Positions 1 through 8,828 of a DNA stretch of 59,775 nt are shown here, in pieces. The position numbers and the translations under genes are program-made. Every line of letters begins with the position of its first letter. Position 1 is the first letter of the stretch. The notes beneath the pieces were generated by a model. The model was given only the letters and a program-made list of their open reading frames with translations. It searched no databases and was not told the DNA's origin. The DNA is from Jejubacter sp036620675 (GTDB taxonomy: Bacteria; Pseudomonadota; Gammaproteobacteria; Enterobacterales; Enterobacteriaceae): NCBI GenBank assembly GCA_036620675.1, contig JAZHEE010000026.1; one strand, 5' to 3'.

Positions 1-39
1 GCCAGGTTGTCAGAAGGCGGCATTTGAGCCCATGACCCG

Positions 40-100
40 TTCACCGGTTCCGCAACCGGCATAAGAGAAATCACCTTCAGGTGAACGGAACCTTCGCCAG
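40..100 (+). repeat. Left copy of a 61-bp inverted repeat (SymE-type 5' segment)
   Basis: This 61-bp stretch matches the reverse complement of the last 61 bases of the window at 59 of 61 positions. It holds two palindromes: CCGGTT/AACCGG around a 4-base loop (45-59) and TCACCT/AGGTGA (71-84). In the right copy the same sequence contains the GTG start and first codons of a SymE-like gene. Here the GTG at 81 opens a reading frame of only 25 codons that stops at about 158, inside the 3' end of flk on the other strand. The left copy therefore looks like an orphan 5' segment of such a gene, or a dispersed repeat that the right-hand gene happens to use. Confidence 0.7.
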
Positions 101-137
101 GGCGCCTGAGACTGCTGACGTCCCCCAGGGCACTTTT

Positions 138-1148
138 TTACAGCATCAACCAGAATAACGCGATAACGGCAATCACCACGATAATTGCAAGGCCAGGCCG
201 ATCCCTCAGTTGATTCAGCGGCGCCATAATCGGGGCGAACAGCACTTCCTGACGGACATGCGGCTCTTGCTGCTGGGGGGCTTCTTTGCGGATGCGGTCG
301 CAGCGCAGCATTAACAGCTGGTTCAACAGATCCTGGGCCTGCGGGGGCGTCAGTATGCTGCCGGGCATCGCGCCGTACTGCTGGCGGGCGTAATCGGCTA
401 TCTCCCGCCATTCATTGCTTTCCAGCGGCTGCTTCAGCACCGACTGCAGGCTGTGCAGGGTCGGTGCGCTTTCGCGGGACAGCGTCAGACGCGCCTGCAG
501 CCAGGTGGTCAGCGGCGCGTAGTGACGGGCGGCGATAGGCTTGCCGTCTCTGGCGCCGGTGAGTTCCAGCATCGATTGCCAGATAAGCTTCGCCGACTCT
601 CCGGTTGCAGCGGACAGCTTACCGACCAGTTTATTGAGTGCGTTGTGTTCGGCAGGCAACAGCGGGCGCTCGGTCGCCGGGCGCTGCACAGGTTGGGGAA
701 TAGAAAGTTCGCCGCGCTGCAGCAGGGTCAGCACCTGCCTGAGCTGGTCTGGCGTGAGCTGGCTCAGCACCGTTTGCCCGAACTGCTGGCGGATATAATC
801 GCTCACCGCCTGGCGGTTATTGCCGTGTTGAAGGAGCTCGGTGAGTTGCTGCAGCACCTGGCGTGGCTCATGACGGATCTGAGCCTGGTTCAGGCGCTGC
901 TGCAGATTCTGCTCGGCGGCCGCGAAGTGGCGTGCCAGCAGGGGCTGATCGTTGCTCATGCCTAAATCGTGCTTTAGTGCGGCCCAAATGCCTGCTCCTG
1001 GCTGCTGACTCAGGGCGACGATTCGGGTCACCAGGCGCTCCAGTACGGTGCGCTGCTGTGGCGTCAGGGGCTGCGGCGCGGTCTGAGGGCGACCGGCCGG
1101 AGGTTCAGCCGGAGGGCGCGCGCCGGCGCCCGAAAGGGGCTGCATCAT
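138..1148 (-). CDS. flk: Flagellar regulator Flk, C-terminally membrane-anchored
   Basis: The product is 336 aa. Flk is a small-tail-anchored inner-membrane protein that, in Salmonella, helps prevent premature export switching during flagellar hook assembly. The N-terminal 30 residues are rich in Pro and Ala. The middle is a helical, Gln/Leu-rich region built from two related halves: LTPQQ-type and LPAEH-type segments, each followed by ARHYAP/ARHFAA-like stretches. A single hydrophobic helix of about 18 residues ends the protein. The start is the first of two adjacent ATGs and has an AAGGAA ribosome-binding site. The gene is divergent from pdxB, as in E. coli. The identification rests on this position and on the tail-anchored architecture. 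No flagellar genes lie nearby. Confidence 0.85.
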   Translation of the reverse strand: MMQPLSGAGARPPAEPPAGRPQTAPQPLTPQQRTVLERLVTRIVALSQQPGAGIWAALKHDLGMSNDQPLLARHFAAAEQNLQQRLNQAQIRHEPRQVLQQLTELLQHGNNRQAVSDYIRQQFGQTVLSQLTPDQLRQVLTLLQRGELSIPQPVQRPATERPLLPAEHNALNKLVGKLSAATGESAKLIWQSMLELTGARDGKPIAARHYAPLTTWLQARLTLSRESAPTLHSLQSVLKQPLESNEWREIADYARQQYGAMPGSILTPPQAQDLLNQLLMLRCDRIRKEAPQQQEPHVRQEVLFAPIMAPLNQLRDRPGLAIIVVIAVIALFWLML

Positions 1149-1361
1149 CGATATTCCTTACTCTGTACGACAAAACATTGAACGTCAGTGACAGACACTG
1201 TCTGGGCCTGGCGGCGGGATTATGGCACACTTATATCCTTTATACTTCATATTGCAAAAGCGGGTTTGTCGTGCGCTCACAGAGTCGCCGTTTCAACCCG
1301 ATGGTAATCTGAAGCGGCTGCGGGCAGAGCCGTTCTCCCGCACAAAAACAGGTACGGTAAC
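1149..1361. promoter_or_regulatory. Divergent flk-pdxB promoter interval
   Basis: This is 213 bp without a gene, between two divergently transcribed genes, so it must hold promoters for both. It is AT-richer than its flanks around 1225-1260, where TATATCC and TTTATACTT stretches could serve as -10 elements. No convincing operator was recognised. Confidence 0.4.
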
Positions 1362-2498
1362 GTGAAAATTCTCGTTGATGAAAATATGCCCTACGCCCGC
1401 GAGCTTTTCAGCCGCCTGGGCGAGGTTAAGGCTGTCCCCGGCCGTCCGCTACCGGCGTCTGAACTGTTAGATGCACAGGCGCTGATGGTGCGTTCGGTCA
1501 CGAAGGTGAACGAGGCGCTACTGCAGGGGCATGGGATTAAATTCGTGGGCACGGCAACCGCGGGTACCGACCATGTGGATCAGGCATGGCTGGCGCAGCA
1601 GGGGATCGGTTTTTCCGCGGCGCCGGGCTGTAACGCTATCGCGGTCGTGGAATATGTTTTTTCTGCGCTGCTGATGCTGGCGGAGCGCGATGGTTTCGCG
1701 CTCAGCGAACGCACGGTGGGGATTGTGGGCGTTGGTAACGTCGGCTCGCGCCTGCAGGCGCGTCTGGAAGCGCTGGGCATTCGCACTTTGTTGTGCGATC
1801 CGCCCCGTAAAGACAACGGTGACGATGGCGATTTCCTGCCGCTGGAAACCCTGGTGCGTGACGCCGATATTCTGACGTTCCATACGCCGCTGTATAAAGA
1901 GGGGCAGTATAAAACGCTGCATATGGCCGATGAGACGCTGCTCGCCAGCCTGAAGCCCGGTGCTATTCTGGTAAACGCCTGCCGCGGCCCGGTGGTCGAT
2001 AACGCCGCTCTGCGTCGCCGTCTGGAGGCGGGGCAGAAGTTAAGCGTGGTGCTGGATGTCTGGGAACCGGAGCCGGATCTTGACGTTGAGTTGCTCAAGC
2101 TGGTGGATATCGGCACCGCGCATATTGCCGGTTATACCCTTGAAGGCAAGGCGCGCGGCACCACCCAGGTTTTTGAGGCGTACAGCACTTTTCTGGGGCA
2201 GTCTCAGCAGGTGGCGCTGGATACCCTGCTGCCGACGCCGGACGTGGTGCGCCTGGCGGTACACGGCCCTCTTAATCAGGCGCTGCTGAAACGCCTGGTG
2301 CATCTGGTGTATGATGTGCGGCGCGATGATGCGCTGCTGCGCCATGCGGCGGGTCGAGCGGGTGAGTTCGACAAGCTGCGTAAGAACTACGCCGAACGTC
2401 GCGAATGGTCCTCACTGTATGTGCTGTGCGACGACGCCGCAACGGTGTCGACTTTGCAAAAGCTGGGTTTCGGCGCCGTTTACCATCCATCCCATTAA
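1362..2498 (+). CDS. pdxB: Erythronate-4-phosphate dehydrogenase
   Basis: The product is 378 aa, the same length as E. coli PdxB. It oxidises 4-phosphoerythronate to 3-hydroxy-2-oxo-4-phosphobutanoate, the second step of DXP-dependent pyridoxal phosphate synthesis, in the cytoplasm. The fold is that of a D-isomer 2-hydroxyacid dehydrogenase. The NAD-binding GVGNVG motif is at residues 123-128. The catalytic Arg is in NACRGPVVDN, the Glu in DVWEPEP and the His in AHIAGYTLEGKARGT. The C-terminal 90 residues are the PdxB dimerisation domain. The start is a GTG just after an ACGGTAAC stretch, chosen because the protein then begins MKILVDENMP as in the family. It is followed 53 bp later by usg. 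Confidence 0.97.
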   Translation: MKILVDENMPYARELFSRLGEVKAVPGRPLPASELLDAQALMVRSVTKVNEALLQGHGIKFVGTATAGTDHVDQAWLAQQGIGFSAAPGCNAIAVVEYVFSALLMLAERDGFALSERTVGIVGVGNVGSRLQARLEALGIRTLLCDPPRKDNGDDGDFLPLETLVRDADILTFHTPLYKEGQYKTLHMADETLLASLKPGAILVNACRGPVVDNAALRRRLEAGQKLSVVLDVWEPEPDLDVELLKLVDIGTAHIAGYTLEGKARGTTQVFEAYSTFLGQSQQVALDTLLPTPDVVRLAVHGPLNQALLKRLVHLVYDVRRDDALLRHAAGRAGEFDKLRKNYAERREWSSLYVLCDDAATVSTLQKLGFGAVYHPSH

Positions 2499-2551
2499 TT
2501 CTGTTGACCGCTCTGCGCAAGGAGAGCGGTCATTGTCTGGAGTAAACCACC

Positions 2552-3562
2552 ATGTCTGAAGGCTGGAATATTGCCGTGCTGGGCGCCACTGGCGCCGTGG
2601 GCGAAGCGCTGTTAGAGCTGCTGGCGGAGCGTCAGTTCCCGGTAGGGGAACTGTATGTACTGGCGCGTAGCGCGAGCGCCGGTGAACACCTGCGCTTCGC
2701 AGGCAAACGTCTCGTCGTTGAAGATGCCGAAACCTTTGACTGGAGCCAGGCGCAGTTGGCGTTTTTTGTCGCAGGTGCAGAGGCTACGGCGCGTTACGCT
2801 CAGGAAGCTGCCGATGGGGGCTGTCTGGTGATTGACTCCAGCGGCCTGTTCGCTATGGAGCCCGATGTACCGCTGGTGGTGCCGGAGGTTAACCCGGGCG
2901 TACTGGCGGACTACCGCAACCGGAACCTGGTCGCCGTGGCGGACAGCCTGACCAGCCAGTTGCTGGTCGCGATTAGGCCGCTAATGGAAGAGGGCGGCCT
3001 GGCGCGTCTTCAGGTCACCAGCCTGCTGGCCGCTTCGGCCCATGGGAAGGTGGCGGTGGATGCGTTGGCCGGCCAGAGTGCGCGTCTGCTGAATGGTATA
3101 CCGCTCGACGATGATGACCACTTCGGTCGCCAACTGGCGTTTAACCTGTTGCCGCTGCTGCCGGATGCTGATGGCAGCGTACGCGAAGAGCGTCGCATCG
3201 TTGATCAGGTGCGTAAAGTGCTTCAGGATGAGGGGTTGCCGATCTCTGCCAGCTGCGTGCGATCTCCGGTCTTCTACGGCCATGCCCAGATGGTAAGCAT
3301 GGAGGCCCTGCGCCCGCTGGCCAGCGACGAGGCGCGCGATGCTTTTGGACGCTGTGAGGATATTTCACTGAGCGAAGAAGACGACTTCCCGACTCAGGTC
3401 GGCGACGCTTCTGGTAACGCCGTGCTTTCCATCGGTTGCGTGCGTAACGATTACGGCATGCCGGAGCAGGTTCAGTTCTGGTCGGTGGCCGATAACGTCC
3501 GCTTTGGCGGCGCGCTGATGGCGGTAAAAACCGCAGAGAAACTGGTGCAGGAGTACCTTTAA
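2552..3562 (+). CDS. usg: Usg, aspartate-semialdehyde dehydrogenase paralogue lacking the catalytic cysteine
   Basis: The product is 336 aa and belongs to the aspartate-semialdehyde dehydrogenase family, with an N-terminal GATGAVGE dinucleotide-binding loop (about residues 11-18). True ASD enzymes carry a nucleophilic Cys in an N-C-(S/T)-T motif. The matching place here reads VADSLTSQLL, so the Cys is replaced and the protein is unlikely to catalyse the ASD reaction. This is also true of E. coli Usg. Its function is unknown. It lies between pdxB and truA, and truA starts 3 bp after its stop codon, so the two are probably translationally coupled. Confidence 0.93.
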   Translation: MSEGWNIAVLGATGAVGEALLELLAERQFPVGELYVLARSASAGEHLRFAGKRLVVEDAETFDWSQAQLAFFVAGAEATARYAQEAADGGCLVIDSSGLFAMEPDVPLVVPEVNPGVLADYRNRNLVAVADSLTSQLLVAIRPLMEEGGLARLQVTSLLAASAHGKVAVDALAGQSARLLNGIPLDDDDHFGRQLAFNLLPLLPDADGSVREERRIVDQVRKVLQDEGLPISASCVRSPVFYGHAQMVSMEALRPLASDEARDAFGRCEDISLSEEDDFPTQVGDASGNAVLSIGCVRNDYGMPEQVQFWSVADNVRFGGALMAVKTAEKLVQEYL

Positions 3563-3565
3563 CTT

Positions 3566-4372
3566 ATGATGGAGCAGCAACCGCTTTACACCATCGCACT
3601 GGGCATTGAGTATGACGGCAGCCGATACTACGGCTGGCAGCGCCAGCGCGAGGTTCGCAGCGTTCAGGAAAAACTGGAGAAGGCGCTTTCTCAGGTGGCG
3701 AATGAACCCGTGACCGTCTTCTGCGCCGGGCGAACCGACGCCGGCGTGCACGCTACTGGTCAGGTGGTGCACTTTACCACCCACGCGCTGCGTAAGGATG
3801 CGGCCTGGACGCTGGGCGTAAATGCGAATTTGCCTGGAGACATTGCGGTGCGCTGGGTGAAAAATGTGCCGGAAAGGTTTCATGCGCGTTTTAGCGCCAC
3901 CGCGCGCCGCTATCGCTACCTGATCTACAATCATCGGTTGCGTCCGGCGGTACTACAGCAGGGGGTGACCCACTATCATGCGCCGCTGGATGCCGAACGG
4001 ATGCACCGGGCCGCGCAGTGCCTGCTGGGGGAAAACGACTTTACCTCATTCCGGGCGGTGCAGTGCCAGTCACGCACGCCGTGGCGCAACCTGATGCACA
4101 TTAACGTCGCGCGTTATGGCGCTTACGTGATAGTGGATATTAAGGCCAATGCGTTTGTTCACCATATGGTGCGCAACATCGTTGGCAGTCTGATGGAAGT
4201 CGGCTGCGGCAATCAGCCGGAAGGGTGGATTGCCGAACTGCTGGCGCTGAAGGATCGTACTCTGGCGGCTGCTACGGCGAAGGCGGAAGGTCTGTACCTG
4301 GTCGCAGTAGACTATCCTGAAGAATTCGCGCTTCCGCGCCCCCCGATGGGGCCTCTTTTTCTGGCAGACTGA
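3566..4372 (+). CDS. truA: tRNA pseudouridine(38-40) synthase TruA
   Basis: The product is 268 aa (270 in E. coli). It isomerises uridines 38, 39 and 40 in the tRNA anticodon arm to pseudouridine. The catalytic Asp is residue 58 in CAGRTDAGVHATGQ, the family signature. RYRYLIYN and NAFVHHMVRN, conserved in TruA, follow. It starts at an ATGATG pair 3 bp downstream of usg, and dedA follows after 23 bp in the same operon. Confidence 0.97.
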   Translation: MMEQQPLYTIALGIEYDGSRYYGWQRQREVRSVQEKLEKALSQVANEPVTVFCAGRTDAGVHATGQVVHFTTHALRKDAAWTLGVNANLPGDIAVRWVKNVPERFHARFSATARRYRYLIYNHRLRPAVLQQGVTHYHAPLDAERMHRAAQCLLGENDFTSFRAVQCQSRTPWRNLMHINVARYGAYVIVDIKANAFVHHMVRNIVGSLMEVGCGNQPEGWIAELLALKDRTLAAATAKAEGLYLVAVDYPEEFALPRPPMGPLFLAD

Positions 4373-4395
4373 CAGTAGCCGAGGAATAAAATACG

Positions 4396-5073
4396 ATGGA
4401 TTTCATCCGCTTTGTTATTGATTTTATCCTGCATATTGATGCCCACCTGGCCGAGATGGTGGCGCAGTACGGGATTTGGGTTTACGCCATTTTGTTCCTG
4501 ATTCTGTTCTGTGAAACCGGCCTGGTGGTTACGCCATTTCTGCCCGGGGATTCATTGCTGTTTGTCGCGGGCGCGCTGTCGTCGCTGCCGTCCAACGATC
4601 TCAATGTGCATATGATGGTGGCGCTGATGGTCGTGGCCGCTATCGTCGGCGATGCGGTGAACTATACGATTGGTCGGCTATTCGGCGACAGGCTGTTCAG
4701 CAATCCGGACTCGAAAATTTTCCGTCGCAGCTATCTGGATAAAACTCACGCCTTCTATGAAAAGCACGGGGGAAAAACCATTATTCTGGCGAGATTTGTG
4801 CCGATCGTTCGTACTTTTGCGCCGTTCGTAGCGGGGATGGGGCATATGTCGTATCGCCACTTCGCTTTCTATAACGTGACCGGGGCGTTACTCTGGGTAC
4901 TGCTGTTTACCTATGCGGGCTATTTCTTCGGTAATATGCCGGTGGTGCAGGAGAACCTGAAGCTGCTGATCGTGGCGATCATCGTCGTATCGGTGCTGCC
5001 CGGTGTGGTGGAGGTTGTGCGCCACAAGCGTGCTGCCGCTCGTCAGGCCCGCCAGACCAAAGCGAAAGAATAA
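4396..5073 (+). CDS. dedA: DedA-family inner-membrane protein
   Basis: The product is 225 aa (219 in E. coli). DedA proteins are inner-membrane proteins of the SNARE-associated/VTT family. They are needed collectively for envelope integrity and pH homeostasis, and some members act as lipid scramblases or flippases. The conserved acidic pair is visible at E40 (FCETG) and D52 (LPGDS), and the conserved arginines are R133 and R139 in ARFVPIVRTFAP. About four hydrophobic helices are seen. The C-terminus is strongly basic (KRAAARQARQTKAKE). It has a GAGGAATAAAA-type ribosome site. Confidence 0.95.
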   Translation: MDFIRFVIDFILHIDAHLAEMVAQYGIWVYAILFLILFCETGLVVTPFLPGDSLLFVAGALSSLPSNDLNVHMMVALMVVAAIVGDAVNYTIGRLFGDRLFSNPDSKIFRRSYLDKTHAFYEKHGGKTIILARFVPIVRTFAPFVAGMGHMSYRHFAFYNVTGALLWVLLFTYAGYFFGNMPVVQENLKLLIVAIIVVSVLPGVVEVVRHKRAAARQARQTKAKE

Positions 5074-5221
5074 TTATCACGGGGTTAGACCAGTTTTTTG
5101 TCCAAACTCGCAGGCCGTTGTGTTTTAATGAGCGACATTTATGGCCTGTGGCAGGCAAAAATGGCATCATGCGCCCCACAGAAAAACTGGCATTGACCAG
5201 GTTCAGGCAGAAAGGTCATCA

Positions 5222-6148
5222 ATGAGCTGGATTGAACGAATTCTCAATAAAAGCAATATTACACCTACCCGCAAGGCGAGCATTCCGGAAGGGGTGTGGA
5301 CCAAATGCGATAGCTGTGGGCAGGTACTCTATCGCGCCGAACTGGAGCGTAATCTGGAGGTTTGCCCGAAGTGCGACCACCATATGCGGATGCCGGCGCG
5401 CGAGCGGCTGCACACACTGATGGACGAAGGCTCCATGGTGGAGCTCGGTAGCGAGCTTGAGCCGAAAGATGTGCTGAAGTTTCGCGATTCCAAAAAGTAT
5501 AAGGATCGCCTGGCGAGCGCCCAGAAAGAAACCGGCGAGAAAGACGCGCTGGTGGTGATGAAGGGCACCCTGCACGGTATGCCGGTGGTGGCCGCCGCCT
5601 TTGAGTTCGCCTTTATGGGCGGTTCTATGGGTTCCGTGGTTGGCGCGCGCTTCGTTCGTGCCGTTGAGCAGGCGCTGGAAGATAACTGTCCGCTGATCTG
5701 CTTTTCCGCCTCCGGCGGTGCCCGTATGCAGGAAGCGCTGATGTCGCTGATGCAGATGGCGAAAACCAGCGCAGCGCTCGCTAAAATGCAGGAGCGCGGT
5801 CTGCCCTATATCTCTGTGCTGACTGACCCGACCATGGGCGGCGTTTCAGCAAGCTTCGCGATGCTGGGCGATCTCAACATCGCTGAACCCAAGGCGTTGA
5901 TCGGCTTTGCCGGGCCAAGGGTTATTGAGCAGACCGTACGTGAAAAACTGCCGCCGGGATTCCAGCGCAGCGAATTCCTGATCGAAAAGGGCGCTATCGA
6001 TATGATCGTCCGTCGTCCGGAAATGCGCCTGAAGCTGGCGAGCATTCTGGCGAAGCTGATGAATCTGCCGGCGCCGGATCCTGAAGCTTCGCACGGCCCC
6101 GAGCTCGAACCGGATGCGCCGGAGCAGGAGCAGGATTCACAGGCCTGA
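5222..6148 (+). CDS. accD: Acetyl-CoA carboxylase carboxyltransferase subunit beta
   Basis: The product is 308 aa from the ATG at 5222 (304 in E. coli). It pairs with AccA to transfer the carboxyl group from biotin to acetyl-CoA, giving malonyl-CoA for fatty acid synthesis. The N-terminal zinc ribbon is complete: Cys29, 32, 48 and 51, two places later than in E. coli because of a two-residue insertion near residue 8. The crotonase-fold body carries the FSASGGARMQEA oxyanion-hole loop. The C-terminal tail is acidic and Pro/Glu-rich. The reading frame stays open upstream to 5141, but the AAAGG site just before 5222 and the family N-terminus MSWIERI fix the start. About 150 bp separate it from dedA and probably hold its own promoter. 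Confidence 0.97.
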   Translation: MSWIERILNKSNITPTRKASIPEGVWTKCDSCGQVLYRAELERNLEVCPKCDHHMRMPARERLHTLMDEGSMVELGSELEPKDVLKFRDSKKYKDRLASAQKETGEKDALVVMKGTLHGMPVVAAAFEFAFMGGSMGSVVGARFVRAVEQALEDNCPLICFSASGGARMQEALMSLMQMAKTSAALAKMQERGLPYISVLTDPTMGGVSASFAMLGDLNIAEPKALIGFAGPRVIEQTVREKLPPGFQRSEFLIEKGAIDMIVRRPEMRLKLASILAKLMNLPAPDPEASHGPELEPDAPEQEQDSQA

Positions 6149-6217
6149 CGATGAACAGGGGCAGGGCCGCAGGGCGCTGCCCTTCGTATTTCTGAACCCT
6201 GATTAGAAACGGGCATC

Positions 6218-7483
6218 ATGGAAAAATCTATTCCACAAGCCACGTCGTCTCTGGGCACGTGGCTTTCTTATCTTGAAAATCTGCACAGTTTAACTATCGA
6301 TCTGGGCCTTGAACGGGTAAGCCAGGTAGCCAACGCGCTGGACGTTGTTAAACCGGCGCCTTTCGTTTTCACCGTCGCCGGAACCAATGGCAAGGGCACT
6401 ACCTGCCGTACCCTGGAAGCGATGCTGCTGTCTGCCGGGTTGCGGGTCGGGGTTTACAGTTCGCCACATCTGGTGCGCTATACCGAACGGGTGAGGATTC
6501 AGGGCGAGGAACTGCCGGAAACTCGCCATACCGCTTCATTCGCCGCTATTGAAGCGGCGCGCGGAGAAACCTCGCTAAGCTATTTTGAGTACGGCACGCT
6601 TTCCGCGCTGTGGCTGTTTAAGCAGTCATCGCTGGATGTGGCAATCCTTGAGGTCGGTCTTGGGGGACGTCTGGACGCCACTAACATTGTGGATCCCGAT
6701 GTTGCGGTCATCACCAGTATCGCGCTGGATCATACCGACTGGCTGGGGCCGGATCGCGAAAGCATCGGCCGTGAAAAGGCGGGGATCTTCCGTACCGACA
6801 AGTCGGCGGTGGTGGGCGGGCCGGATATGCCGGAAACCATTAGCGAAGTGGCCCGCGAGAAGGGGGCTATGCTGCGCCGCCGTGGTGTGGAATGGGATTA
6901 CGAAGTCGCCGGTGACGGCTGGCGCTATCGCGACGCAGCAGGCGTGCTGGAAGCGCTGCCGTTGCCCCAGGTGCCTCAGCCCAATGCGGCCACTGCGCTG
7001 GCGGCCCTGCGCGCCAGCCAGCTACCGGTGGGGGAAACCGCCATTCGTGAAGGGCTGCGTCAGGCGATGCTACCAGGACGTTTTCAGCAGGTTGGCGAGT
7101 CACCGCGGGTGATTCTCGATGTGGCCCATAACCCTCATGCTGCGACTTATCTGGCCGGATGCCTTAAGAGGCTGCCGCGCGAAGGGCGAATACTGGCGGT
7201 AGTGGGTATGCTTCACGATAAGGATATTGCCGGCACGCTTGCCTGTCTGGAGCCGCTGGTGGATAGCTGGTATTGTGCTCCGCTGGAGGGGCCGCGTGGC
7301 GCGACGGCGCAGCAGCTGACGGCGCATCTTGGCAAGGGGCAATGTTTTGACAGCGTGGTGCAGGCGTGGCGCCGTGCTTTAAGTGAGGCGCGACCCCAGG
7401 ATACGGTGCTGGTGTGTGGTTCATTCCACACGGTGGCCCACGTAATGGAAGAGATGGAGGCGGTGAAACGAGGTGGCGAGTAA
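6218..7483 (+). CDS. folC: Bifunctional dihydrofolate synthase / folylpolyglutamate synthase
   Basis: The product is 421 aa (422 in E. coli). It adds glutamate to dihydropteroate to make dihydrofolate, then extends the poly-gamma-glutamate tail of folates. The Mur-ligase ATP loop GTNGKG is at residues 55-60. LGGRLDATN and DHTDWLG follow in the central domain. The C-terminal Mur ligase domain carries LDVAHNPHA. It lies 69 bp after accD and overlaps dedD by 11 bp, which suggests coupled translation. Confidence 0.97.
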   Translation: MEKSIPQATSSLGTWLSYLENLHSLTIDLGLERVSQVANALDVVKPAPFVFTVAGTNGKGTTCRTLEAMLLSAGLRVGVYSSPHLVRYTERVRIQGEELPETRHTASFAAIEAARGETSLSYFEYGTLSALWLFKQSSLDVAILEVGLGGRLDATNIVDPDVAVITSIALDHTDWLGPDRESIGREKAGIFRTDKSAVVGGPDMPETISEVAREKGAMLRRRGVEWDYEVAGDGWRYRDAAGVLEALPLPQVPQPNAATALAALRASQLPVGETAIREGLRQAMLPGRFQQVGESPRVILDVAHNPHAATYLAGCLKRLPREGRILAVVGMLHDKDIAGTLACLEPLVDSWYCAPLEGPRGATAQQLTAHLGKGQCFDSVVQAWRRALSEARPQDTVLVCGSFHTVAHVMEEMEAVKRGGE

Positions 7484-8126
7484 GTTTCAGAACCGATTGG
7501 TAGGCACTATCGTGCTGGTGGCGCTGGGCGTCATCGTGCTGCCCGGCCTGCTGGACGGGCAGAAAAAGCATTATCAGGACGAGTTTGCCGCCATTCCCCT
7601 GGTTCCCAAACCCGGGGACAGCGATGAACCGGATATGCTGCCGGATGCTGGCGCCGCGCTGCCGGCACAACCGCCGGAAGGGGCGGGCGAAGAGGTGCGC
7701 GCCAGCAGCGCCACGCCGACGGTAGACACCAGTCGGCTATCCGGCGCTACCGATGCACGGGTTAGCGAACCACCGCCGGTGGCGCAACCGAAGCCCGAGC
7801 CGGTGAAACCGCGCGAGCAGCCGAAACCGGCGCCGAAGCCCGTACCCGAACCGGCCAAACCCGCTCAACAGGAAAAACCGCCGGTTGGTAAGGCTTACGT
7901 GGTACAGCTGGGGGCGCTGAAAAACGCTGATAAGGTCAGCGAAATCGTGACTAAACTGCGTGGCGCTGGCTACCGGGTGTACACTATCCCTTCCACGCCG
8001 GTGCAGGGTAAAATCACCCGTATTCTGGTCGGGCCGGATGCGTCGAAGGACAAACTGAAGTCTTCTCTCGGCGAGCTGAAAAGCCTTTCTGGCCTGAGCG
8101 GCGTGGTGATGAACTACAGTCCGTAA
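7473..8126 (+). CDS. dedD: Cell division protein DedD (SPOR domain)
   Basis: The product is 217 aa (220 in E. coli) and starts at a GTG inside the end of folC. It is a bitopic inner-membrane protein that goes to the septal ring by binding denuded peptidoglycan. A single membrane helix lies at about residues 9-27 (VGTIVLVALGVIVLPGLL). A Pro/Lys/Glu-rich periplasmic linker follows (about 90-140), then a C-terminal SPOR domain beginning GKAYVVQLGALKNADK. The linker is the least conserved part. It is the last gene before the terminator at 8164. Confidence 0.95.
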   Translation: MASKFQNRLVGTIVLVALGVIVLPGLLDGQKKHYQDEFAAIPLVPKPGDSDEPDMLPDAGAALPAQPPEGAGEEVRASSATPTVDTSRLSGATDARVSEPPPVAQPKPEPVKPREQPKPAPKPVPEPAKPAQQEKPPVGKAYVVQLGALKNADKVSEIVTKLRGAGYRVYTIPSTPVQGKITRILVGPDASKDKLKSSLGELKSLSGLSGVVMNYSP

Positions 8127-8163
8127 CGGGCATCTGGCGTGCCAGTACGGGCAAAAGCGATGG

Positions 8164-8206
8164 AGTGGGCAATCAGCGGTCGACCATTTTTTGCCCACTT
8201 TTTCTT
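8164..8206 (+). terminator. Rho-independent terminator of the accD-folC-dedD unit
   Basis: AGTGGGCAA (8164-8172) pairs exactly with TTGCCCACT (8191-8199) across an 18-base loop, and a T-rich run TTTTCTTTT follows. It lies 37 bp after the dedD stop and upstream of the purine-regulated cvpA promoter, so it insulates the two transcription units. Confidence 0.75.
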
Positions 8207-8230
8207 TTCCGCGATGCGAAGGAAACCGCT

Positions 8231-8246
8231 ACGCAAACGTTTTCTT
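8231..8246 (+). promoter_or_regulatory. PurR operator and cvpA-purF promoter
   Basis: ACGCAAACGTTTTCTT matches the known PurR operator consensus (ACGCAAACGTTTNCNT) at nearly every place. TAGAAT at 8254-8259 is a good -10 element, and the operator covers the -35 region. The PurR-hypoxanthine/guanine complex would therefore block RNA polymerase. The same arrangement controls cvpA-purF in E. coli. Confidence 0.88.
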
Positions 8247-8306
8247 TTTCTGTTAGAATGCGCCCCGAACAGGATGTCAGGGTGAAAAAGTAGGTACGGA
8301 ACTGAT

Positions 8307-8792
8307 ATGGTCTGGATTGATTACGCCATTATTGCGGTTATCGGCTTTTCCTGTCTGGTGAGCCTGGTCCGCGGGTTTGTGCGCGAAGCGCTGTCGCTGG
8401 TCACCTGGGGATGCGCTTTCTTTGTCGCGAGCCACTACTACACTTACCTGGCAACCTGGTTCACTGGCTTTGAGGACGAACTGGTACGTAATGGGATAGC
8501 GATAGCGATACTGTTTATCGCCACGCTTATCGTCGGCGCGATTGTGAACTACGTGATAGGTCAGCTGGTTGAGAAAACCGGCCTGTCCGGAACTGACAGG
8601 GTGTTGGGCGTCTGCTTTGGCGCTCTTCGGGGCGTATTGATTGTCGCCGCCATCCTCTTCTTCCTGGACTCTTTCACCGGCATGGCGAAGAGCGAAGACT
8701 GGCAGAAGTCGCAGCTTATCCCACAATTCAGTTTCATCATCAGATGGTTCTTTGACTATCTGCAAAGCTCGTCAAGTTTCTTGCCCCGGTAA
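8307..8792 (+). CDS. cvpA: CvpA inner-membrane protein (colicin V production)
   Basis: The product is 161 aa (162 in E. coli). It is an inner-membrane protein with four predicted hydrophobic helices, first linked to colicin V production and later to envelope stress and bile resistance. Its molecular role is not settled. Helices are visible at about residues 4-20, 32-48, 65-85 and 101-120. VDYAIIAVIGFSCLVSLVRGFVREA-type N-terminal features are typical of the family. It is co-transcribed with purF, which begins 36 bp later, behind the PurR-controlled promoter. Confidence 0.95.
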   Translation: MVWIDYAIIAVIGFSCLVSLVRGFVREALSLVTWGCAFFVASHYYTYLATWFTGFEDELVRNGIAIAILFIATLIVGAIVNYVIGQLVEKTGLSGTDRVLGVCFGALRGVLIVAAILFFLDSFTGMAKSEDWQKSQLIPQFSFIIRWFFDYLQSSSSFLPR

Positions 8793-8828
8793 CCGTGCCG
8801 GGGTTGCGGCTTAATGAGGAATGACAAC

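Noticed and set aside
10..411. 133-codon minus-strand frame at the left edge
   Set aside because: It overlaps flk in another frame on the same strand and crosses the 61-bp repeat. Composition is not protein-like.
8814..8828. Upstream ATG for purF
   Set aside because: It would place residues before the N-terminal cysteine nucleophile, which must follow the initiator Met.
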